A DNA stretch of 36,037 nt from Chloroflexota bacterium (GTDB taxonomy: Bacteria > Chloroflexota > Dehalococcoidia > Dehalococcoidales > UBA5760): contig JADFUW010000014.1 in the NCBI GenBank assembly GCA_015222205.1, positions 1 to 36,037 of the forward strand, written 5' to 3'. The notes under the pieces were generated by a model. That model searched no databases, had not been told where the DNA came from, and saw nothing but the letters and a program-made list of their open reading frames with translations. The translations under genes and the position numbers were made by a program. Below are positions 1-6,356 of this stretch, in pieces (the first letter of the stretch is position 1; each line of letters starts with the position of its first letter).

Positions 1-142
1 TCGTGGTGTTGCGGAAATATTCTAGTAGTGTCGATTTCCCTGTGCCTGCGCGGCCCGTGATGAAAACGTTCCTATCGGTGTCCCCCACTATTTCGAGGGC
101 ATGCTTGAACTGTTCGTTGATTTCTATCTGCGATTGTTTCAT
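1..142 (-). CDS. PIF1-like/AAA helicase, N-terminal end only
   Basis: Reading the minus strand from the ATG at 142 gives about 47 codons that run off the left edge of the window. The peptide contains a clear Walker A nucleotide-binding loop, GRAGTGKST, at about residues 30-38, preceded by DTDRNVFITG. This arrangement, with the P-loop close to the N-terminus after a short helix, is typical of PIF1/RecD-like superfamily 1 helicases in bacteria. No strong ribosome binding site precedes the ATG; an in-frame GTG about 30 bases upstream has GAGG in front of it and could be the real start. The gene diverges from dinB, so both may belong to one accessory DNA-repair unit. Only the P-loop is visible, so another P-loop ATPase is possible. 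Confidence 0.68.
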   Translation of the reverse strand, partial: MKQSQIEINEQFKHALEIVGDTDRNVFITGRAGTGKSTLLEYFRNTT

Positions 143-300
143 TGGCGGTATGTCAATTATAAGCCGAGAAATCACATACCTCAACTTTCCATCTTTTCGT
201 TCAGTTCCTAATCCTGAATAGCATTATTCTTGCCGCGCGTGGTGACTGTGTTAAAATACAATAAGTACGGCCAGTTTCTCGAATGGTCCAGGGTAACCAT

Positions 301-1485
301 ATGGCAAGAAGAACTATCATTCATATTGACCTCGACTCTTTCTTCGTTTCGGTGGAACAGGTACTTAATCCCGAGCTCCAAGGTAAACCTGTTGTAGTGG
401 GTGGTAAACCTGACCGAAGAGGGGTTGTCGCCACAGCTTCCTACGAAGCAAGAGCCTTCGGCCTTCACTCCGGTATGCCACTGGTAACTGCCGTCCGGTT
501 GTGTCCGGAAGCGATCTTCATCGAGGGGAATTTTACCAGGTACCGTGAATTCTCCCAGAGGTTTATGGCAATTCTTAATGAGTTCTCCCCATTTATCGAA
601 CCGATGGGCCTCGATGAAGCCTACCTGGATGTAACAGGGTTTGAATCGATACATGGTTCCATTCGGCAAATGGCAGACAAGATGAAACAGCGAATTCAGA
701 ATGAATTAGGACTTTACGCTTCGGTTGGCATCGCAAGCTGTAAAGTAGTCGCCAAAGTTGCATCAGAGCTTTCCAAGCCGGATGGTCTCATCGAAGTAGC
801 TCCGGGTGAAGAGCGTGATTTCTTGTCACCTCTGCCTGTAGAAAAGCTGCCTGGAGTCGGGAAACAAACCCTTAAGGTTATCAAGGGCTTGGGAGTGCAT
901 ACGATAGGAGGACTATCCCGAATGCCTGCTTATGCTTTGAAGAGTCATCTCGGTACCGCGGGAGAAATGCTGCATCGTTTCGCCAATGGTATTGACGACA
1001 GACAGGTATTGCCCCCCGGTGAAGCTAAGTCGATCAGTCGGGAGAACACTTTTGGAGAGGATACCAGAGACCGCTCGTTTCTGGAGGCGACCTTATGGAC
1101 TCAAAGCGAAAAGGTAGGTGCCGATCTTAGGAAGAAGGGTAAACAGGCAAAGTGTGTAACTCTGAAGTTGAGGTATGCTGATTTCGCAACTATCACCCGC
1201 AGCCGTACGCTTAACGAAGGCGTTGACACCGACCGAGCGATATTTGAAAGTGGTGTTGATTTGCTCAAGCGGGCACTGGCGATAGAAGTACAGACGGTGC
1301 GTCTGATCGGTATCGGTGTGTCGAACCTGGTGGAAGCGAGTAGGCAGACGATGCTATTCGCTCCCTCCGACCGGAAGCTGGAGGAATTGAACAAAGCCAT
1401 AGACAGCATCCGGAACAGGCACGGATTTGACGCTATCCAGACCGGACGGGCGATACGACTTAAGGATATTTCATTTCAGCCTTGA
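301..1485 (+). CDS. dinB: DNA polymerase IV (Y-family translesion polymerase)
   Basis: A 394-residue Y-family polymerase that copies damaged templates. The N-terminal catalytic carboxylates are in IDLDSFF (D10), and the second motif is GLDEAYLD (D105, E106), where the usual Ser before I/L-D-E is Gly. A helix-hairpin-helix stretch (LPGVGKQTL) follows near residue 185, then the little-finger domain. QTMLF at about residues 349-353 matches the sliding-clamp-binding motif near the C-terminus. I start at the ATG at 301 because the family begins right at the ARRTIIHIDLD strand; an in-frame ATG at 283 would add six residues. Codon choice differs by eye from genes further right, with more CGG, GAA and TCG, which fits an acquired segment. 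No convincing LexA box was seen. Confidence 0.95.
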   Translation: MARRTIIHIDLDSFFVSVEQVLNPELQGKPVVVGGKPDRRGVVATASYEARAFGLHSGMPLVTAVRLCPEAIFIEGNFTRYREFSQRFMAILNEFSPFIEPMGLDEAYLDVTGFESIHGSIRQMADKMKQRIQNELGLYASVGIASCKVVAKVASELSKPDGLIEVAPGEERDFLSPLPVEKLPGVGKQTLKVIKGLGVHTIGGLSRMPAYALKSHLGTAGEMLHRFANGIDDRQVLPPGEAKSISRENTFGEDTRDRSFLEATLWTQSEKVGADLRKKGKQAKCVTLKLRYADFATITRSRTLNEGVDTDRAIFESGVDLLKRALAIEVQTVRLIGIGVSNLVEASRQTMLFAPSDRKLEELNKAIDSIRNRHGFDAIQTGRAIRLKDISFQP

Positions 1486-1498
1486 AGTAAAAAGCACA

Positions 1499-1515
1499 CG
1501 ATGAACTTTTCATCG
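1499..1515. other. Short perfect hairpin after dinB
   Basis: CGATGAA and TTCATCG form a 7-bp perfect stem with a 3-base loop just downstream of the dinB stop. No T-tract follows on the plus strand, so it is at best a weak terminator. The rest of 1486-1595 shows nothing recognisable. Confidence 0.3.
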
Positions 1516-1595
1516 GAAAGTAAAGCTTGAATGAATTTTAAGCCAGTTATGACGGATGTGACGGTTCGCATACGTGGTTGGCTACTCAATAGCTC

Positions 1596-1829
1596 TTAAC
1601 TCGTCATTAGAAGTCGATTGACAATTTCTTTAATGCGGTTGTTGTCAGATACTACACGTTCTAATAGCGTATTCACTTCAGTACGTATCTTATTTCTCTG
1701 CTCTTCCGATAATGATGGTGATTCTGGGGATAGGTAACCAGCTATGATAAGTAACTCATTCAAGTCAAAGCCTAGAGGCTTGGCAATTAATTGCAGACTA
1801 ACCGGTGAAAAAGGCAGGGAGTCTCTCAT
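1596..1829 (-). CDS. Small protein resembling the C-terminal part of an XRE-family regulator
   Basis: A 77-residue reading frame. Residues 9-35 (SPVSLQLIAKPLGF, then ELLIIAGYLSPE) match the last helices of lambda-repressor-like HTH regulators, where a P-S-x-x-x-L-x-x-I-A-x-x-L-G pattern is followed by ELL..AGY. The C-terminal half is a helix rich in charged residues. The first helices and the recognition helix of the HTH are missing, and a stop codon lies about 33 bases upstream in frame, so this is either a short stand-alone protein or the 3' remnant of a regulator. No Shine-Dalgarno sequence precedes the ATG. It lies between dinB and the broken tRNA-Lys, next to iterated GCTAAC sites, as a regulator of an integrated element might. 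Confidence 0.42.
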   Translation of the reverse strand: MRDSLPFSPVSLQLIAKPLGFDLNELLIIAGYLSPESPSLSEEQRNKIRTEVNTLLERVVSDNNRIKEIVNRLLMTS

Positions 1830-1894
1830 TGTAGGTGGTACTAAGAACGGAGGGCCCCCTTAGTCATTGTATATAAACTTAAGCCACTCTCAAG

Positions 1895-1946
1895 TTTTGC
1901 TAACATTTTGCTAACGGACTGGTTAGCACCCAACAAAACGGACTGG
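1895..1946. repeat. Iterated GCTAAC sites (direct and inverted)
   Basis: TTTTGCTAAC occurs twice in tandem with an 11-base period (1895-1904 and 1906-1915). The second copy also forms a palindrome, GCTAAC-N6-GTTAGC (1910-1927). AACGGACTGG is repeated at 1913-1922 and 1937-1946. Clustered short repeats close to a tRNA half are what regulator operators or recombinase arm sites look like. The pattern is seen directly; the role is inferred. Confidence 0.5.
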
Positions 1947-2031
1947 CACTGCTAGGCACAAACTCAGTCAACCTCGTCAACAGAACATCACCAAATCACA
2001 CGTGGGGGAACTGCTTACCACCTCGGTTCTA

Positions 2032-2072
2032 TGATTAAAAGTCAGGTGCTCTGCCAACTGAGCTAACGGCCC
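2032..2072 (-). pseudogene. tRNA-Lys(UUU) 5' half, 3' half missing
   Basis: On the minus strand the 41 bases from 2072 match a bacterial tRNA-Lys exactly in layout: acceptor GGGCCGT, TA, D-arm GCTC-AGTTGGCA-GAGC, base 26 A, anticodon stem CCTGA and loop CTTTTAA with anticodon TTT. After TCA of the anticodon stem the sequence leaves the tRNA. No T-arm (GTTCRANYC), no matching ACGGCCC acceptor strand and no CCA follow anywhere down to 1500. The gene is therefore cut in its anticodon stem. The intact half faces the housekeeping side and the break faces the dinB/helicase side, as if an element had entered the tRNA gene. An intron or a functional fragment cannot be excluded. Confidence 0.72.
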
Positions 2073-2275
2073 ATATGAATTCAAGCTAGTTTAGCAAATC
2101 TTAAGTAGCTATGCAACTCGTAGGGGGAGCTAAAAGTAGTAGGTTCAAACTCGGTATCCCCAGGTAATAAAGTTAAGGAAGCTTACGGGAGGAAAAATAT
2201 AACCCTCAGTAATTCAAGGTAAATTTGTGCTTCGTGGTGGGTAGGGAATAATTATGGCCCTAGAGTAGAAAAGTG
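2073..2275. other. Intergenic stretch without recognisable gene
   Basis: About 200 bases between the tRNA-Lys half and the small cysteine protein gene. No open frame with a plausible start, no tRNA fold and no clear terminator was found. It forms part of a gene-poor stretch from 1486 to 2693 that also holds the XRE-like fragment. Confidence 0.3.
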
Positions 2276-2449
2276 TTACTTCCCTCTTTTCACATAATCA
2301 GGGCACCAGGTAGCGTTGGGACGGGTGGGGTTATGACAGGCTCCACGCCAGTTCCACTTACAGCTATCGCACAGGAAAATATTCATCCCCAGCGCCTTCT
2401 TAATTCTAAAACTAATCCTGTGCCTCAACGGAGGCTCTATCGGTTTCAT
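2276..2449 (-). CDS. 57-residue four-cysteine small protein
   Basis: The minus strand from the ATG at 2449 reads 57 codons to a TAA. The peptide has a basic N-terminal half and a C-terminal module with cysteines at residues 27, 30, 38 and 49 (LCDSCKW, GAC, TWCPDY). CxxC-x7-C-x10-C suggests one zinc ion or a small iron-sulfur cluster. NPTRPNATWCPDY looks like a conserved motif rather than random translation. A perfect extended -10 element sits six bases before the ATG, so the mRNA should begin at or next to the start codon. The opposite-strand frame over the same bases has no such features and is treated as its shadow. Function unknown. Confidence 0.6.
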   Translation of the reverse strand: MKPIEPPLRHRISFRIKKALGMNIFLCDSCKWNWRGACHNPTRPNATWCPDYVKRGK

Positions 2450-2455
2450 CTTTAA

Positions 2456-2464
2456 ATTATACCA
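2456..2464 (-). promoter_or_regulatory. Extended -10 promoter (TGGTATAAT) for the 57-residue gene
   Basis: On the minus strand TGG-TATAAT reads from 2464 to 2456, a consensus TGn-extended -10. The ATG begins six bases after the hexamer, where transcription would normally start, so the transcript is predicted to be leaderless. No good -35 is present, which extended -10 promoters can do without. Confidence 0.55.
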
Positions 2465-2567
2465 ATTTATGTTAAAATAATCCCAGTTAATTATACTAAC
2501 ATATCAGTTTAGATGCCATCCAGCAAGAATTGTGGTAAAATAGAATGGTTTTATTAATCTTGCTACC

Positions 2568-2596
2568 TTGATAGACGACCTAGTGTAGAATATAAT
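2568..2596 (+). promoter_or_regulatory. Sigma-70-type promoter upstream of corA
   Basis: TTGATA, a 17-base spacer, then the perfect TATAAT (2591-2596). The predicted start site is near 2603, leaving an untranslated leader of about 90 bases before the corA ATG at 2694. I saw no convincing M-box or ykoK-type magnesium riboswitch in that leader. Confidence 0.65.
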
Positions 2597-2693
2597 TAGA
2601 TTTCTTAACGAGGGTTTTAAGTAATAACTCAGTCGGGCTAAAAAGTAATCGCAATAGCTATCTTTCGAATTTAGTTCAAAATGGTAAGCGACA

Positions 2694-3641
2694 ATGACTA
2701 TCTCTCAGATCAGAAAAGAAGAACAACTAAATCTTCAGTCGCTCAGTTGGGGTAACCTAACCTGGGTCAACATTGAACATCCCACAGAAAAGGAAACCGA
2801 ATACCTGGCACAAAACTACCCCTTCCATCCTCTAGATTTGGACGATTGCCTCAGCCGAATACAACGCCCTAAAATAGACGAGTATAAAGATTATCTATTT
2901 TTAGTCTTCCACTTCCCAGTATTCAGTAAAGAGGCACGGGTAACTACTGCCAGCCAGCTATCGGTATTTATCGGCGAAAACTACCTGATTACCCTGCATA
3001 AAGGAGAGCTTAAACCACTGGTAAAGCTGTTTAGGGAGTGCCAGATTGATGAAGAGTCACGGCAAGAACATTTTAGTGAGGGCTCTGGCTATCTTCTCTA
3101 CCGTATAATTGACCGGCTGGTTGACTACTGCCTGCCGATATCGAATAAGATGCTGGACAATATCGAGGACGTTGAAGACAGGATTTTCTCCGACACAAGA
3201 GGCAGCGCAATTAAGGAAATCTCCATGCTTCGGCGTGATATTATCTCCTTTCGCCGCATCATCTGGCCAATGAGAGCGGTTATCGGCAGCCTGGAACCTA
3301 AAATTCGTCGCTTCGCCAAGATGGACTTAGCCGTTTACTTTGGCGATACGGTTGACCACTTAGACAAGATTTGGGATGCCTTGGATGAATACAAAGAGCT
3401 AATTGAAGGACTAAATGACACCCATGCTTCGTTGGATCATAGTCATACCAACAGAGTCGTGAGAGTCCTAACTATCCTGGCTACTATCCTCATGCCCATT
3501 ACTGTAATCGCCAGTATCTGGGGGATGAACATCCCGTTACCCTTCCAACATTCAAGCTATGCCTTTCTCTATGTTATACTTATCTGTCTAGCCATTATTG
3601 GCAGTATGTTTTACTTCTTCCGCCGCCAGCACTGGATTTAA
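2694..3641 (+). CDS. corA: CorA-family divalent metal ion transporter
   Basis: A 315-residue membrane protein of the CorA family, which forms pentameric channels for magnesium and sometimes cobalt or nickel. A long acidic and helical cytoplasmic part (residues 1-245) is followed by the family's two C-terminal membrane helices. The signature GMN is at about residues 277-279 in the form WGMNIPLPF at the end of the first helix, and a second hydrophobic helix ends in basic FFRRQHWI. The short loop after GMN has no clear acidic E-x-x-E motif, which sets it slightly apart from E. coli CorA. The Shine-Dalgarno sequence is weak. The next gene follows after ten bases, so the two are probably co-transcribed. 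Confidence 0.93.
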   Translation: MTISQIRKEEQLNLQSLSWGNLTWVNIEHPTEKETEYLAQNYPFHPLDLDDCLSRIQRPKIDEYKDYLFLVFHFPVFSKEARVTTASQLSVFIGENYLITLHKGELKPLVKLFRECQIDEESRQEHFSEGSGYLLYRIIDRLVDYCLPISNKMLDNIEDVEDRIFSDTRGSAIKEISMLRRDIISFRRIIWPMRAVIGSLEPKIRRFAKMDLAVYFGDTVDHLDKIWDALDEYKELIEGLNDTHASLDHSHTNRVVRVLTILATILMPITVIASIWGMNIPLPFQHSSYAFLYVILICLAIIGSMFYFFRRQHWI

Positions 3642-3651
3642 TAATTTACTA

Positions 3652-4419
3652 ATGAATATCAAGATCCTGGGTGCTCATAACTGTGAATCACAAAGCACAA
3701 AGTTTACCTGTCTATTAATTGATGGTGTTTTAGCCATGGATGCTGGTGGACTTACCTCCAGTCTATCCATACCGGCTCAACTAAAACTCAAGGCTGTCCT
3801 GCTCACCCACCAGCATTATGACCATATTAGAGACATTCCAGCCCTAGCCATGAATCTTCTTCTTCACTCTGCCACGATCAATATATACTCCATACAAGCA
3901 GTATACGAGGCTATTACTAGTCACCTATTAAATGGCAATCTTTACCCCAATTACCTGGAACGGCCCCAGCAGAATCCCACTATCAAGTTCACCACAGTAG
4001 CACCATACCAGACCCGTCAAATTGAAGGCTATAGTATCCTGGTAACCAAATCAAATCACTCGGTACCGACCGTTGGCTACCAGGTTACCTCTTCAGATGG
4101 CAAAACAGTATTTTACACCGGTGATACCGGGCCAGGATTAGACTGCTGGCAGTACGTATCACCACAACTACTCATTGTTGAAGTTATTGCATCTGATAGG
4201 TACGAAGCATTTGCCAGAGAGAAAGGACACCTCACCCCCAGCCTACTTAAACAAGAGCTAATTGCGTTTAAAGAGCTTAAGGGTTATTTACCACAAGTAG
4301 TTCTAGTGCACATGTCTCCCAATGTAGAAAAAGAGATAGAGGCTGAAGTAGCAGTTGTCGCCCAAGCCTTAAATCATCCCATCACCTTAGCCTATGAGGG
4401 GATGCAGATTAACCTATAA
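3652..4419 (+). CDS. MBL-fold metal-dependent hydrolase
   Basis: A 255-residue metallo-beta-lactamase-fold protein. The first metal site THQHYDH lies at residues 52-58 (H53, H55, D57, H58), further metal ligands are probable in SNHSVP, YTGDTGPG and VHMSP. The overall plan, with a short N-terminal strand and HxHxDH followed by a long insertion, is close to cAMP phosphodiesterase class II and RNase Z-like hydrolases. The substrate is not predictable. I use the ATG at 3652 rather than the upstream ATG inside corA because the fold begins with NIKILGAHN. It lies ten bases after corA and overlaps the next gene by 26 bases, so the three form an operon. Confidence 0.85.
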   Translation: MNIKILGAHNCESQSTKFTCLLIDGVLAMDAGGLTSSLSIPAQLKLKAVLLTHQHYDHIRDIPALAMNLLLHSATINIYSIQAVYEAITSHLLNGNLYPNYLERPQQNPTIKFTTVAPYQTRQIEGYSILVTKSNHSVPTVGYQVTSSDGKTVFYTGDTGPGLDCWQYVSPQLLIVEVIASDRYEAFAREKGHLTPSLLKQELIAFKELKGYLPQVVLVHMSPNVEKEIEAEVAVVAQALNHPITLAYEGMQINL

Positions 4420-4957
4420 AACCGCTTATCAGCAGGTGACCACGCCAGGGGGAAGACCAATAAACAATCCCAAATTTATCGTTGACCACAATGTAGGTAA
4501 GCTAGCCAGATGGCTGAGAATGATGGGCTATGATACCCTGTTCTTCAGTGGCAGTAATGACTCTTACATGGTAGCTATGGCTCAAAACGAAGACAGGATA
4601 ATATTAACCAAAGATACCCAGATTATGAAAAGACGGTTGGTAACCAGTGGGCAAATCAAAACCGTCTTTATCCAGAGTGATGAGCCCGAGCTACAAATAC
4701 TTCAGGTAATAGATACTCTAAATTTGGATACCAAGTTTAAGCCGTTCACTATCTGTTTAGAGTGTAACCAGCCCCTACTGGAAAGGAGTAAGCCTCAGGT
4801 GAAAGACCTGGTGCCGCCCTATGTTTTCCAAACACAAAGCCAGTACATGGAGTGTCCTAACTGCCACCGAATCTACTGGCGAGGAACCCACTGGCAGGCA
4901 ATGACCAAAAAGCTGCGGAGGTTTACGAAAGGTTCGGAGGAGAATAAACCTTATTAA
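4394..4957 (+). CDS. Mut7-C RNase domain protein (PIN-like plus zinc ribbon)
   Basis: A 187-residue protein with a PIN-like N-terminal half and a zinc ribbon. Acidic residues D31 (FIVDHNVGKLARWLR) and D74 (LTKDTQIMKR) are in the places expected of the Mut7-C nuclease domain. Two pairs of cysteines follow (C121/C124 and C154/C157), with YWRGTHW just after the second pair, a hallmark of this family. The family is thought to be an RNase by its relation to PIN domains and the Mut7 exonuclease; activity of bacterial members is largely untested. The start is uncertain: the ATG at 4394 lies inside the upstream gene, and residues before about 25 do not look like part of the fold. Confidence 0.85.
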   Translation: MRGCRLTYKTAYQQVTTPGGRPINNPKFIVDHNVGKLARWLRMMGYDTLFFSGSNDSYMVAMAQNEDRIILTKDTQIMKRRLVTSGQIKTVFIQSDEPELQILQVIDTLNLDTKFKPFTICLECNQPLLERSKPQVKDLVPPYVFQTQSQYMECPNCHRIYWRGTHWQAMTKKLRRFTKGSEENKPY

Positions 4958-5047
4958 GACAGGGACAATGGAGGATACCAGATAGATTAGCCAGCTATAC
5001 AAAGAAGTGAATAATGTTTCACCAAATATATAATAAAGCACAATTCC

Positions 5048-5077
5048 TTGACATACAGAATCAAAATACACTAAGCT
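5048..5077 (+). promoter_or_regulatory. Possible promoter for the 2-hydroxyacid dehydrogenase
   Basis: A perfect TTGACA at 5048-5053 is followed after 18 bases by TAAGCT, a poor -10. The start codon at 5121 lies about 45 bases further on. Position and -35 are good, the -10 is weak. Confidence 0.35.
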
Positions 5078-5120
5078 AGCAATGGTCTTTTATAAAAGAA
5101 CTGCACGAAAAGGAGAGGAA

Positions 5121-6125
5121 ATGAAGCCCAAAGTTTTTGTGACAAGACCGGTTATTAAGAACATTGCCCCAGATGATTTCAGTTTGATGGAAAAAGAGTG
5201 TGAGCTAGAAGTATTCCCCTATGACAGGATTATTGAAAAAAGCGAACTTATAGAGGGGGCAAAAGATAAAGACGGCATTCTCATCTCTGTTGGTGACCCT
5301 TTCACTGATAAAGAGGTAATTGAGGCTGGGAAAAATTTAAAAATAATCGCCACCATAGGCGTAGCCTTTAGTCACATTGATATTGAAGCAGCTACGGCAA
5401 AGAGGATATATGTTACCAATACCCCCTCTACAGAGATTGCCAGCGCTGTAGCCGAAGCGACCTGGGCTTTACTACTTGCGGTAACCAAACGAATCGTTGA
5501 AGGCGACAAGGATGTTAGAGCTGGTCGATTTCTCGGCTGGGGGCCAGCCGATTATATAGGAGCCGACATCCCGAGACAAACCTTGGGTATCGTTGGCTTT
5601 GGCAGAATAGGCAGGCTAGTTGCCAAACTGGCCCAGGGATGGGATATGAGAATCTTGTACGCTGATGAGATTCCGGCAGACCCAGAAACAGAGAAGGAAT
5701 TGAATGTACAAAGGGTCCCCCTGGAAACGCTACTCAGAGAGGCAGATTTTATTACTCTACACTGTCCCCTAATCCCTGGACAGACCTTCCATCTTATCGG
5801 AGAGAAGGAATTTTCCTTAATGAAACCTTCAGCCTATCTTGTCAACGTTGCCCGAGGACCCGTTATTGATGAAAAAGCACTGGTTAAATGTCTTCAGGAA
5901 AAGCGCATCGCCGGTGCTGCCCTGGATGTTTACGAGAATGAGCCTGCTCTGTCCGAGGGCTTAGCTGACCTTGATAATGTGATTGTTACCCCCCATCTAG
6001 CCAGTGCCACTCACCGGGCCAGAAGGTCATATGTTTCCCTGGCTATCAAAAACCTCTTAGCCGGGGTCCGAGGCGAGATTCCACCAAACCTAGTAAACGA
6101 GGAGCTCAGAAAGGGTCAGGCTTAG
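5121..6125 (+). CDS. D-isomer-specific 2-hydroxyacid dehydrogenase
   Basis: A 334-residue NAD-dependent oxidoreductase of the phosphoglycerate/glyoxylate dehydrogenase type. The nucleotide-binding loop GFGRIG is at 159-164, with acidic D182 (LYADE) at the end of strand two, favouring NAD over NADP. The catalytic triad is in place: R245 (NVARGPV), E274 (YENEP) and H292 (TPHLAS). It lacks the ACT domain of full-length SerA and no ser gene is nearby, so the substrate is open: 3-phoshoglycerate, glyoxylate or another 2-oxo acid. I chose the ATG at 5121 because AGGAGAGGAA lies just before it; an upstream in-frame ATG at 5082 would add a non-conserved tail. Confidence 0.9.
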   Translation: MKPKVFVTRPVIKNIAPDDFSLMEKECELEVFPYDRIIEKSELIEGAKDKDGILISVGDPFTDKEVIEAGKNLKIIATIGVAFSHIDIEAATAKRIYVTNTPSTEIASAVAEATWALLLAVTKRIVEGDKDVRAGRFLGWGPADYIGADIPRQTLGIVGFGRIGRLVAKLAQGWDMRILYADEIPADPETEKELNVQRVPLETLLREADFITLHCPLIPGQTFHLIGEKEFSLMKPSAYLVNVARGPVIDEKALVKCLQEKRIAGAALDVYENEPALSEGLADLDNVIVTPHLASATHRARRSYVSLAIKNLLAGVRGEIPPNLVNEELRKGQA

Positions 6126-6146
6126 TCTGGCCCTTTCCTTTTCTAT
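6110..6146 (+). terminator. Rho-independent terminator overlapping the dehydrogenase stop
   Basis: AAAGGGTCAG (6110-6119) pairs with CTGGCCCTTT (6127-6136) with one mismatch, and CCTTTTCTATTT follows. The stop codon TAG lies in the 7-base loop. Confidence 0.7.
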
Positions 6147-6276
6147 TTCAGGGATGTGCTAAACCCCTGACAAAGCACACTCTATATAGCATCCCCCAAG
6201 CCAAGTTTGTCTTCTCTTTAACCGTGAATCTATCCAGCTTATGTCAAATAATCCACAAACAGACTGTCAGATAAGG

Positions 6277-6305
6277 TTGACCCTCGCCCAGAATATTGCT
6301 ACACT
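6277..6305 (+). promoter_or_regulatory. Promoter upstream of nnr
   Basis: TTGACC, a 17-base spacer and TACACT (6300-6305). The predicted start is near 6312, about 45 bases before the GTG start codon of nnr. Nothing else was recognised in 6147-6276. Confidence 0.5.
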
Positions 6306-6356
6306 TCAAGTGGCTAATAGCCGCTCAAACGATTTGCTTCAGGCGAGAGGAGCACG

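Noticed and set aside
2130-2165. Second tRNA-like sequence (GGTTCAAAC near ATCCCC)
   Set aside because: The T-loop is not followed by the invariant C and the flanking bases do not pair as a T-stem, so it is not a tRNA.
2273-2455. Plus-strand 60-codon frame over the four-cysteine gene
   Set aside because: It lies opposite the minus-strand frame with a promoter and four cysteines, has no Shine-Dalgarno and no sensible composition, so it was treated as a shadow.
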